A DNA stretch of 55,689 nt from Bacteroidota bacterium (lineage in GTDB: Bacteria; Bacteroidota; Bacteroidia; Cytophagales; Cyclobacteriaceae): assembly GCA_947470895.1 (NCBI GenBank), contig CANIVF010000025.1, forward strand, positions 1 to 55,689, in the 5' to 3' direction. The position numbers were made by a program, and so were the translations under genes. Positions 9,150 to 16,453 of the stretch are shown here, in pieces. The notes beneath the pieces are model-generated. The model saw only the letters and a program-made list of their open reading frames with translations. It was not told the DNA's origin and searched no databases. The number at the start of each line of letters is the position of its first letter. Position 1 is the first letter of the stretch.

Positions 9150-10331
9150 CTAATACTTTCCCCAGCGAATATAGGTTTCTAAATCTTTATCGCCACGGCC
9201 CGAAAGATTAATCACCACTACATCATCCTCATATAGATCAAGCTTCTGCAGGGCCGCAACTGCGTGCGCTGATTCAATGGCCGGAATAATACCCTCTGTC
9301 CTGCTTAATTCTATTCCTGCGTTCATGGCTTCATCATCCGTTACATTTAAAAACTGAACACGGCCTACATCAAACAAATGGGCATGCAAAGGTCCTATGC
9401 CTGGATAATCCAAACCGGCTGAGATTGAATAGGGTTCTATCACCTGTCCGTCTACCGTTTGCATCAATAGCGTCTTGCTTCCATGCAACACGCCTGGTTT
9501 ACCTAATGCCGTAGTAGCAGCGGATTCTCCGGAGTCGACTCCTTTTCCACCAGCTTCCACACCAATTAAATTCACGTGCTCATCGGATAGAAAATGATAG
9601 AATGCACCAGCTGCATTACTACCACCACCTACGCAAGCCAGCATATAGTCGGGATAAGGATTTCCAATCTCAGCCTGCAATTGTTTTTTTATTTCTTCAC
9701 TAATTATGGATTGAAAACGTGTGACCATATCCGGATAAGGATGTGGTCCAACTACAGAACCAATGATATAATGGGTGTCGGTAGGGTGATTGATCCAATG
9801 ACGCATGGCTTCGTTGGTAGCATCCTTCAGCGTCATGCTACCGGAAAGAGCGGGTACTACTGTAGTACCTAATATGCGCATGCGTTCAACATTTGGGCGC
9901 TGCCGTTCCATATCCAGCTTGCCCATATACACGATGCATTCCATGCCCATCAAGGCACACACTGTAGCTGTTGCTACGCCATGTTGGCCGGCTCCGGTTT
10001 CTGCTATGATTTTTTGTTTGCCTAATCTTTTAGCTAAAAGGATTTGTCCGATAGTATTGTTGATTTTATGCGCACCTGTGTGACACAAGTCTTCGCGTTT
10101 CAAATAGATGGTAGCCTTATATCGCTCTGATAATCGTTTAGCGAGATAAAGAGGTGTAGGACGACCCACATAATCTTTTAAAAGCTTATGAAACTCAGCT
10201 TGAAATCCGGATTCATAGATGATCGATAAATATTTTTCCCTGAGTTCTTCCACGTTGGGATACAACATTTCGGGGATGTAGGCACCGCCAAACTGGCCAT
10301 AGTAACCTTGCTCGTTCACATCGAATTTCAT
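9150..10331 (-). CDS. trpB: Tryptophan synthase beta subunit
   Basis: A 393-residue PLP enzyme that condenses indole with serine. The PLP lysine lies in HTGAHKINN, the phosphate-binding loop is [10 protein letters not shown], and the family opening [14 protein letters not shown] and closing [10 protein letters not shown] are present. Length is normal for the TrpB1 type that partners with TrpA. It starts 2 bases after the trpF stop, so translation is probably coupled. The gene that follows is not trpA but a DUF1684 lipoprotein. Confidence 0.98.
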   Translation of the reverse strand: MKFDVNEQGYYGQFGGAYIPEMLYPNVEELREKYLSIIYESGFQAEFHKLLKDYVGRPTPLYLAKRLSERYKATIYLKREDLCHTGAHKINNTIGQILLAKRLGKQKIIAETGAGQHGVATATVCALMGMECIVYMGKLDMERQRPNVERMRILGTTVVPALSGSMTLKDATNEAMRHWINHPTDTHYIIGSVVGPHPYPDMVTRFQSIISEEIKKQLQAEIGNPYPDYMLACVGGGSNAAGAFYHFLSDEHVNLIGVEAGGKGVDSGESAATTALGKPGVLHGSKTLLMQTVDGQVIEPYSISAGLDYPGIGPLHAHLFDVGRVQFLNVTDDEAMNAGIELSRTEGIIPAIESAHAVAALQKLDLYEDDVVVINLSGRGDKDLETYIRWGKY

Positions 10332-10333
10332 AG

Positions 10334-10960
10334 CTATAACTGGTTAATGATTTCTGATATTTTATTCATGTTTTTAATACCGGGGCAATCTTCCACTCCG
10401 CTGTTTACATCAATGGCGTGAATATTTAATGACTCAAGTTTTTTTATGTCTTTCATGTTTTGAGGTTGAATACCGCCACTTAAAAAAAAAGGAACAGCCT
10501 GATTGTATTGGTGTAATAAATTCCAATCAAAAGAAGTTGCGTTTCCTCCATAGAGCTTCCCTTTCGTATCGAAAAGAAAAAAATCCGATACCAACTCAAA
10601 TTGATTTGTGCTTCCAAAATCAAAATCTTCATCTACGCGAAAGACTTTTATGATCTTAACACCTTGCTGCTTCAATGCATCACAAAACGCTACCGATTCA
10701 TCTCCATGCAATTGCGCGTATTGAAGTTGATTCCGTGACATCGTTTCAATTACAAAATCAGCAGAATGATTAACAAACACCCCTACCCTTTTCACTGAAG
10801 ATGAAATATTAGCTGGTACACTAAAATCAATACCCACAAACCTGGGCGAAGCTTCATGAAAAATGAATCCCATATAATCAGGACTCAAAGCGCTAACCTG
10901 AATAATATTGTCCGTATTCTTCATACCACATACTTTGAATTTTATAGGAGATACTTCCAT
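10334..10960 (-). CDS. trpF: Phosphoribosylanthranilate isomerase
   Basis: A 208-residue TIM barrel. The catalytic Cys is in FKVCGMKN near the N-terminus, the catalytic Asp is in [12 protein letters not shown], and the phosphate loop is [11 protein letters not shown]; it ends with the [11 protein letters not shown] family segment. It converts N-(5-phosphoribosyl)anthranilate to the carboxyphenylamino form, the third step of the pathway. It starts 1 base after the trpC stop. Confidence 0.96.
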   Translation of the reverse strand: MEVSPIKFKVCGMKNTDNIIQVSALSPDYMGFIFHEASPRFVGIDFSVPANISSSVKRVGVFVNHSADFVIETMSRNQLQYAQLHGDESVAFCDALKQQGVKIIKVFRVDEDFDFGSTNQFELVSDFFLFDTKGKLYGGNATSFDWNLLHQYNQAVPFFLSGGIQPQNMKDIKKLESLNIHAIDVNSGVEDCPGIKNMNKISEIINQL

Positions 10961-10961
10961 C

Positions 10962-11762
10962 TTACTTTTCTACTAAATGATTCAGTTCATCGATAAATTC
11001 TTTACAAGCTTTTTCCGGTTGACTGTGTTGCATGAAATTTTGACCCATTAAAAAACCCTGATAGCCATACTTTTTCAATTCAACAATGGTTTCTGCCTTT
11101 TCGATTCCACTTTCAGATACCTTCACCACATGCCGGGGTATCAATTCTGCTAACCGTTTTGATATTCCGATATCGGTAACAAATGTTTTCAAATCTCTAT
11201 TGTTCACACCCAGTAAATCCACTTCCACATCGAGATTGTCCTGAAGTTCTTTTTCATTGTGCACTTCCAATAATATTTCTAATTGAAGTGAGCGGGCAAA
11301 GTTAGCAAGAGCAGAAATTTCTTTTGGATCAAGCGCTGCTGCAATCAGCAGAATTGCATCCGCACCGATAGATTTAGCCTCCATGATTTGATATTCATCA
11401 ACAACAAAATCCTTCCGAAGGATAGGACAAACATTAAACTTGCGAGCCAGCAGCAGGTCTTCATTTGTGCCACCAAAGAATTTTGCATCTGTAAGAATGG
11501 ATAATGCCGAGGCTCCTGCTTGCACATACCCTATGGAGGTGCGCTCAACGGAGACAGACGGATTGATATCACCCTGTGAAGGTGAGCGTCTTTTTATCTC
11601 AGCAATAATGCCTGATTTATCTTTACGTTGAACGTATTCCTTCAATGACAAAACCGGTGATTGAAAGTGAATGCTCTGCTCCAATAATTTAGCCGGGTAT
11701 AAACTTTTCCTTTCAGCTACTTCAATCCGTTTATGTTGGATAATTTCATCCAGAATATTCAT
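10962..11762 (-). CDS. trpC: Indole-3-glycerol phosphate synthase
   Basis: A 266-residue TIM barrel with the N-terminal extension typical of the family (ILDEIIQHKRIEVAERK). Key segments are AEIKRRSPSQGDI (catalytic Lys), ILRKDFVVDEYQI (catalytic Lys and acid), LLEVHNEKEL, GVNNRDLKTF and SESGI. It decarboxylates and closes the ring to give indole-3-glycerol phosphate. Not fused to trpF. Three bases separate it from trpD. Confidence 0.97.
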   Translation of the reverse strand: MNILDEIIQHKRIEVAERKSLYPAKLLEQSIHFQSPVLSLKEYVQRKDKSGIIAEIKRRSPSQGDINPSVSVERTSIGYVQAGASALSILTDAKFFGGTNEDLLLARKFNVCPILRKDFVVDEYQIMEAKSIGADAILLIAAALDPKEISALANFARSLQLEILLEVHNEKELQDNLDVEVDLLGVNNRDLKTFVTDIGISKRLAELIPRHVVKVSESGIEKAETIVELKKYGYQGFLMGQNFMQHSQPEKACKEFIDELNHLVEK

Positions 11763-11765
11763 AGA

Positions 11766-12752
11766 CTATGGATTCATTAATTTTTTAAATGATTCTAATG
11801 CTTTGCCTGATTTCAACGCATCAGCTGCTTTTTCTACCGCTTTGATCATTCCTGCATTTCGATCAACACAATAAAGTGCCATGGCAGCATTGGCAATCAC
11901 GGCTGCGTTTTGTTCTTCGGTTCCAAATCCTTCCAGCACATTGATAAAGAGCGTAGCTGATTCTTCTACCGTGCTTCCTCCTTTTATGTCTTCGTATTTG
12001 ATTGTAGGCAAGCCAAGTTCATCTGGTGTAGCAATACGCTCTCCGTCATTAAAGAAAAACTTAAAAGCTCCTGTAAGTGAAACTTCATCGTATCCATCTA
12101 ATGAATGAAGGATAAGGAAATCTTTATCGGTATTCTGATAGAGATAACCATACTGTCTGGCCAACTCCAAACTAAATACCCCCACTAACTGCCTCGTGGG
12201 AAATGAAGGATTTACCATCGGCCCCAGCATATTGAAGAATGTTTTCACACCCAAATCTTTACGGATAGGCGCTACATTTTTCATGGCTGGGTGAAACAAA
12301 GGTGCATGCATAAAACAAATGTTTGCACGATCGAGGCTTCTCTTCAATTCATCAATATCGTTGGTAAATTTATAACCAAAGTGCTCCAGTAAATTTGATG
12401 ATCCACAAGCCGAAGACACTCCATAGTTACCATGTTTTGCCACAGGCTGACCTGCTGCTGCCACCACAAAAGATGATAGCGTTGACAAATTCATGGTGTT
12501 CTTTCCATCGCCACCGGTGCCGCATACATCCATCACCGGCTGATCAAAGCGAGCTGGCAAACATAACTCCAGCATCGCATCGCGAAAGCCCTGCAATTCA
12601 TCTACCGTAACACTCCGCATCATATACACTGTCATGAAAGCAGCCGTCTGGCTCATGTTGAATTTGCCTGAAGTCAGCTCAACCAATACACGATGTGCAG
12701 TCTCTTTGGTGAGTGAGCGATTATCAATTAATTCATTTAATATCTGTTTCAT
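11766..12752 (-). CDS. trpD: Anthranilate phosphoribosyltransferase
   Basis: A 328-residue enzyme that adds phosphoribose from PRPP to anthranilate. It shows the glycine-rich PRPP loop CGTGGDGKNTMNLST, the KHGNYGVSSACGSSNLLE segment and the VRKDLG-like APIRKDLGVKTFFNMLGPMVNP region. It is a stand-alone enzyme, not fused to a TrpG domain. It follows trpG after 51 bases; that gap holds an imperfect AGTCAG-type word repeat at about 12769-12790. Confidence 0.97.
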   Translation of the reverse strand: MKQILNELIDNRSLTKETAHRVLVELTSGKFNMSQTAAFMTVYMMRSVTVDELQGFRDAMLELCLPARFDQPVMDVCGTGGDGKNTMNLSTLSSFVVAAAGQPVAKHGNYGVSSACGSSNLLEHFGYKFTNDIDELKRSLDRANICFMHAPLFHPAMKNVAPIRKDLGVKTFFNMLGPMVNPSFPTRQLVGVFSLELARQYGYLYQNTDKDFLILHSLDGYDEVSLTGAFKFFFNDGERIATPDELGLPTIKYEDIKGGSTVEESATLFINVLEGFGTEEQNAAVIANAAMALYCVDRNAGMIKAVEKAADALKSGKALESFKKLMNP

Positions 12753-12803
12753 AATATAGTCAGCAAGTCAGGAGTTAGTAAAGTCGGAAATTTATATTTC
12801 TCA

Positions 12804-13370
12804 CTAATTATTCAGCCAGTTTTTTATCATTTTGGGGCCTTCGGGTGTCATGATGGATTCGGGATGAAATTGTAAACCTCTCACATCATACTTTCGGTGA
12901 CGCATGCCCATAATTAATCCTTCGTTATTGACTGCCGTTACTTTTAATTCGGCAGGGATAGTTTCTGGCAATACTGCCCAAGAATGATAATGCGTGGCCT
13001 GAAATTTTATCTGAACATCCTTAAACAAATATTCATCCTGATCGGTAATCTCTGCAAATGATGTAACACCGTGAAGTACTTTTGGGATATTGAATAAAGA
13101 AGCTCCATACACTTCGCCAATGCCTTGATGACCAAGACATATTCCCAAAATACTTTTTGTAGAGCCATACTCGCGCACCACTTGCTTCATGATGCCCGCC
13201 TCATCCGGAATTCCAGGGCCGGGAGAAAGTAAAATCTTATCATACAGAGCCACATCCTCCAGTGAAATTTTATCGTTGCGAAAAACATCCACAACAAATC
13301 CGTTTTCAAGAATGAGGTGCACCAGGTTGTAGGTAAATGAATCGTAATTATCTAACACTAAAATCTTCAT
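12804..13370 (-). CDS. trpG: Anthranilate synthase component II (glutamine amidotransferase)
   Basis: A 188-residue class I glutamine amidotransferase that feeds ammonia to TrpE. It begins MKILVLDNYDSFTYN; the nucleophile Cys is in LGICLGHQGIGE and the His-Glu pair in LQFHPESI. The ATG at 13370 gives this normal start, 2 bases after the trpE stop; an upstream in-frame TTG at 13376 is unlikely. In other bacteria some TrpG proteins also serve folate synthesis; no pabB gene is present here to suggest that. Confidence 0.96.
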   Translation of the reverse strand: MKILVLDNYDSFTYNLVHLILENGFVVDVFRNDKISLEDVALYDKILLSPGPGIPDEAGIMKQVVREYGSTKSILGICLGHQGIGEVYGASLFNIPKVLHGVTSFAEITDQDEYLFKDVQIKFQATHYHSWAVLPETIPAELKVTAVNNEGLIMGMRHRKYDVRGLQFHPESIMTPEGPKMIKNWLNN

Positions 13371-13372
13371 GA

Positions 13373-14776
13373 TCAAATTTTTTCGGCTAACACCATGGCC
13401 TTGCGCAAGGCTTCCAATTTATTATTTACTTCCTGTAATTCGCTTTCCGCGGATGACTTGGCTACCACACCTGCACCTGCCTGATAGATCAATGCATTAT
13501 CCTTACTTAAAAAAGTACGGATCATAATGGCATGATTAAATGATCCATCGAAGCCGAGGAATCCAATAGCGCCACCATAGAAACTGCGATTTATATTCTC
13601 ATAGTCATTGATCAGCGTCATCGCCATATGCTTGGGTGCACCCGAAAGCGTGCCGGCCGGAAACGTATCGGCAGCAATCTGTATAACGGATGACCCTGGA
13701 TTTAATGTGCCCGTCACTTTCGAAACGAGGTGAATAACATGAGAGTAGTATTGAATCTCTTTAAAAACTTCTACATGCACTTCACTGGCATTGCGACTCA
13801 AATCATTGCGCGCTAAGTCTACCAACATTACGTGTTCGGCATTCTCTTTCACATCGGCTGATAATTTCTCTGCCAGCAAGGCATCTTCCTGATCGTTACC
13901 TGATCTTCTAAAAGTTCCTGCTATCGGATAAATATGTGCCTTCCCTTTAGCTACTTGGATCTGCGCCTCAGGCGATGAGCCAAACAACTTAAAGTTTCCG
14001 TAATCAAAGTAGAATAAGTAAGGAGATGGATTGATGGAACGTAGACTGCGATACACGTTGAATTCATCACCTTTAAACCCAGCCGTAAACCTGCGGGATA
14101 GTACGATCTGAAAAACATCACCCCGGTAGCAATGTTGCTTTCCTTTTTCGATGATCTCTAAAAACTCCCCATCGTTGTAATTCGAAACTTCTTCATTGGC
14201 GCGCGTAAACCTGAACGTGGTTACACGATTGTTGTTGATCAACTGCTCTAAACGATCGAGTGAAGGGCCAATCTCATTGCCTTCTACTACATGTTCAAAC
14301 AAGGTAAGTTCGTTATAGAAATGATCGACCACAATTACATACCTGAAAAGTGAATAGATTATATCCGGCAGTTCGGTTTTGGTTTTTTGAATGGGTACCT
14401 GCTCAAAATATCGGATGGCATCGTAGGCCATATAGCCGAAAAGACCATCATGCGGATACTTGGATCTGATCGAAGAGTCTATCTGAAATGAATTTTTAAA
14501 CTCTTCAAGAAGTTGTGTTACCTGACCTGCTTTATTGATAGCAATCTTTGTTGAAGGTTTGCCGGGCAGTGATATTTCTGCCTGTTCCAGATAAACCCTA
14601 AATGTAGCCATCGGATCGCAGCAGATGAACGAAAGACTGTTTTCGTGGCCGTGGTAATCCGAACTTTCCAGCAAGATACTGCCTGCAAATATATCCCTTA
14701 GCTTAAGGTAGATATTCACTGGAGTCAGGGTATCCGCCAGCATCTTTTTGGAGTATGTCTTTAGTTGAAAATTCAT
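13373..14776 (-). CDS. trpE: Anthranilate synthase component I
   Basis: A 467-residue chorismate-utilising enzyme that makes anthranilate from chorismate. The tryptophan feedback motif LLES is seen in SILLESSDYHG near residue 36, so end-product inhibition is expected. The catalytic half has QIVLSRRF, NPSPYLFYFDYG, PIAGTFRRSG, LVDLARNDLSR, TFPAGTLSGAPK and the closing GAGVVAKSSAESELQE. It is the first structural gene of the trp operon. The sequence between it and the upstream bTHX gene contains a leader peptide and an attenuator, the likely control point. Confidence 0.98.
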   Translation of the reverse strand: MNFQLKTYSKKMLADTLTPVNIYLKLRDIFAGSILLESSDYHGHENSLSFICCDPMATFRVYLEQAEISLPGKPSTKIAINKAGQVTQLLEEFKNSFQIDSSIRSKYPHDGLFGYMAYDAIRYFEQVPIQKTKTELPDIIYSLFRYVIVVDHFYNELTLFEHVVEGNEIGPSLDRLEQLINNNRVTTFRFTRANEEVSNYNDGEFLEIIEKGKQHCYRGDVFQIVLSRRFTAGFKGDEFNVYRSLRSINPSPYLFYFDYGNFKLFGSSPEAQIQVAKGKAHIYPIAGTFRRSGNDQEDALLAEKLSADVKENAEHVMLVDLARNDLSRNASEVHVEVFKEIQYYSHVIHLVSKVTGTLNPGSSVIQIAADTFPAGTLSGAPKHMAMTLINDYENINRSFYGGAIGFLGFDGSFNHAIMIRTFLSKDNALIYQAGAGVVAKSSAESELQEVNNKLEALRKAMVLAEKI

Positions 14777-14810
14777 GTCACTCGTGAGTCTATATCGTTT
14801 TCAAAATGTT

Positions 14811-14847
14811 TATAAAATAAGAAAGCCCACTGTGAACAGCAGGCCTT
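14811..14847 (-). terminator. trp attenuator: intrinsic terminator (arms 3 and 4)
   Basis: On the minus strand an 11-bp stem forms between AAGGCCTGCTG (14847-14837) and CAGTGGGCTTT (14832-14822), with loop TTCA and three G-U pairs, followed by the U-rich run CTTATTTTATA (14821-14811). It lies between the leader peptide and trpE, where only a conditional terminator makes sense. Arm 3 also pairs with the sequence at the leader stop codon, making the two folds exclusive. It would also serve as the normal 3' end of the bTHX transcript. Confidence 0.82.
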
Positions 14848-14879
14848 CGGCAAAATTATAGTTACATAGCAAGGCTGCT
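14838..14879 (-). promoter_or_regulatory. trp antiterminator (arms 2 and 3)
   Basis: On the minus strand AGCAGCCTT (14879-14871) pairs with AAGGCCTGCT (14847-14838) in nine base pairs with one bulged C, across a 23-base loop. Using arm 3 here prevents the terminator. Arm 2 begins inside the TGA stop codon of the leader peptide, so a ribosome that finishes the leader covers arm 2 and frees arm 3 for the terminator, while a ribosome stalled at the Trp codons leaves arm 2 free. This is the logic known for the enterobacterial trp leader. Arm 1-2 pairing is weak (GGCT with AGCC only). Confidence 0.75.
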
Positions 14880-14938
14880 CACATATCGAAGTTCGATTTG
14901 TGCCACCACCAAGCCATATTAACGTTCTTCATCATCAT
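14879..14938 (-). CDS. trpL: trp leader peptide (19 residues, three consecutive Trp)
   Basis: The frame reads MMMKNVNMAWWWHKSNFDM and stops with TGA at 14881-14879. Three tandem TGG codons (14911-14903) are very unlikely by chance in this position, directly before a terminator/antiterminator pair and trpE. The first ATG is two bases after the bTHX stop codon, so the peptide is probably translated by ribosomes that have just finished bTHX. The start could also be the second or third ATG (14935, 14932). The peptide is expected to act only as a sensor of charged tRNA-Trp. Confidence 0.85.
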   Translation of the reverse strand: MMMKNVNMAWWWHKSNFDM

Positions 14939-14940
14939 GA

Positions 14941-15129
14941 TTATGCGTCAGCTTTTTTCTTTGCTACTTTCTTTGGCTTTGCTTCTGCAGGTGCAGCAGC
15001 TGCCGCAGCTTTGGACTTTGTAGAAGCATTTCTCTTCAACTGAGCCTTGATTTTCTTCTTGTTTCTTGATACACCGAAAGAACCGATGGTTCTTTTACCT
15101 TTTGCTGTTTTTTTATCTCCTCTTCCCAT
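14941..15129 (-). CDS. Small ribosomal subunit protein bTHX
   Basis: A 62-residue very basic protein. The opening MGRGDKKTAKGKRTIGSFG matches the bTHX (Thx) family, a small peptide bound at the head of the 30S subunit in Thermus and Bacteroidota. Beyond the about 30-residue core there is an Ala/Lys/Pro-rich extension (about 37-62, with a run of seven alanines) resembling other disordered ribosomal protein tails. It has its own promoter at 15149-15179. Its stop is followed after two bases by the trp leader peptide, with no terminator between, so it appears to be the first gene of the trp transcript. Confidence 0.88.
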   Translation of the reverse strand: MGRGDKKTAKGKRTIGSFGVSRNKKKIKAQLKRNASTKSKAAAAAAPAEAKPKKVAKKKADA

Positions 15130-15148
15130 GGATTTAAATAATTGTTCG

Positions 15149-15179
15149 CAATATTAGTAAACTCCACGATAAATACAAA
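15149..15179 (-). promoter_or_regulatory. Bacteroidota sigma-ABfr-type promoter for bTHX/trp
   Basis: On the minus strand TTTG (15179-15176) is followed after exactly 19 bases by TAATATTG (15156-15149), seven of eight matches to the TAnnTTTG -7 box. The -7 box ends 19 bases before the bTHX ATG, giving a short 5' leader. No TTTG occurs on the minus strand inside the bTHX gene, so I see no second promoter of this type before trpE. Confidence 0.75.
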
Positions 15180-15265
15180 AAACCAATATTTTTTTTGGCA
15201 TTCAGAAAGAGCCTGAAGTAACAAAATCTGACAATAACGGTTTATACTTATATCCTCTTTCTACC

Positions 15266-15736
15266 ATGGCTAACATACGTTTCGAACTGATTCAGGCCTT
15301 AAGAACAACGGCCTACAAACTTGAACATAATACCTCATATCAATGGGGCCACATGGGCCTTTGCAACTGTGGTTTTCTGGCTCAGGAAATTACTTCCTTA
15401 TCTAAGGATGAAATTCATCGCAGGGCAATGCAACGGCATGGCGACTGGTCGGAACAACTCAATGACTACTGCCCCACCAGCGGCTTGCCCATGGATGATC
15501 TGATCGATCAGCTTGTTGATTTTGGCTTTACCTTAGAAGAATTGAGACATCTGGAGCGGCTTTCCGATCAGGTTGTTCTGCAACGACTGCCGCTGGAAAA
15601 AAGATATCTAAGTCACAATGTAAAAGCGGATGTAATCGTCTATTTAACTATATGGGCAAATCTGCTCGAGGAATTATTGCTCGACACTATCAGCTTGAAA
15701 GAACTTACCATTAAAAACAAAGTGCCAATACATTAA
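15266..15736 (+). CDS. Conserved Bacteroidota protein of unknown function
   Basis: A 156-residue soluble protein without signal peptide or membrane segment. The opening half holds a striking conserved-looking block, YQWGHMGLCNCGFLAQEIT followed by HRRAMQRHGDWSEQLNDYCP, with three cysteines (CNC, YCP) and several His that could bind a metal. The C-terminal half is helical and acidic (RHLERLSDQVVLQRLP, ending WANLLEEL). I recognise it as a family often seen in Bacteroidota genomes but know of no assigned function. It is divergent from bTHX and followed after 16 bases by another small gene. Confidence 0.75.
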   Translation: MANIRFELIQALRTTAYKLEHNTSYQWGHMGLCNCGFLAQEITSLSKDEIHRRAMQRHGDWSEQLNDYCPTSGLPMDDLIDQLVDFGFTLEELRHLERLSDQVVLQRLPLEKRYLSHNVKADVIVYLTIWANLLEELLLDTISLKELTIKNKVPIH

Positions 15737-15752
15737 TTGTATCTTTGAGATC

Positions 15753-16136
15753 ATGAAGCAGCTAAGCGTGAAATCCAATAATTCATCTCTGATCTGGCTG
15801 GTTGCGCTCATGCTGTTACTTCATGTAAGCACCGGTAACTCCGGGAGTGGTTCAATGGCTCCATTGCGGAACCTAAAACAAACGGAATTAACCTTAACGG
15901 CTGCCGATTTAAAGTCAGCTAAAAAATCTCATTCCTTTTTCAACGGCATTGCCAAACACGCCACTTGCTACACCAATGATTTATCATTTTACACACTTAT
16001 TTTCCATCATACTCAATCTGCTGAATTGAAATGGAAACTGTTCAGGAAGCAGCATTTATTCACTCATCAGATTACAGTCGTTCATAGTAAGTTAGCACAG
16101 AACGATGATGATGACCTTCCTATCCTGAACGGATAA
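15753..16136 (+). CDS. Small exported or membrane-anchored protein, unknown
   Basis: A 127-residue protein with an N-terminal hydrophobic segment (LIWLVALMLLLHV, residues about 14-26) that could be a signal peptide or anchor. The remainder is basic with several His (HSFFNGIAKHATCYTND, FHHTQ, KQHLFTHQ) and ends in an acidic DDDD cluster. No family recognised. It follows the previous gene after 16 bases on the same strand, so cotranscription is likely. Real coding is supported by its position and clean start, not by homology. Confidence 0.5.
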   Translation: MKQLSVKSNNSSLIWLVALMLLLHVSTGNSGSGSMAPLRNLKQTELTLTAADLKSAKKSHSFFNGIAKHATCYTNDLSFYTLIFHHTQSAELKWKLFRKQHLFTHQITVVHSKLAQNDDDDLPILNG

Positions 16137-16218
16137 TCTCCCCTTTCTAGTAAATCATTTATTAAACCAAGCATAGCTATGCCAGAAGGCATTGCGTATG
16201 CAATTACAATTCATTAGG

Positions 16219-16410
16219 ATGAAAACTTTCAAGAAGGTCTTAAGACTAGTTGGTCTTGGTATACTCATTATGCTAGCCATATCAGGAATAAGCATTACGG
16301 GTGCAAGCCCATTATATTTAAAGAAGAATGAACAAGATTATGACAATGAAATCAAAACGGAATTAGTGGAAGGCAAAAAGGAATCTATGGAAGAAAAGGA
16401 TGTTGAATGA
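16219..16410 (+). CDS. Small single-span membrane protein, unknown
   Basis: A 63-residue reading from MKTFKKVLRLVG with one membrane segment (LVGLGILIMLAISGISITGA, about 9-28) and a charged acidic C-terminal tail (EIKTELVEGKKESMEEKD). The ATG at 16219 gives a normal signal-anchor N-terminus; an ATG at 16192 would add nine residues. A small protein such as this could be an anchor or a toxin-like or regulatory peptide, but nothing identifies it. Confidence 0.45.
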   Translation: MKTFKKVLRLVGLGILIMLAISGISITGASPLYLKKNEQDYDNEIKTELVEGKKESMEEKDVE

Positions 16411-16453
16411 TTTATCAGGGCATAAGACTGTAATGCATGTTGCTACTAAATTA

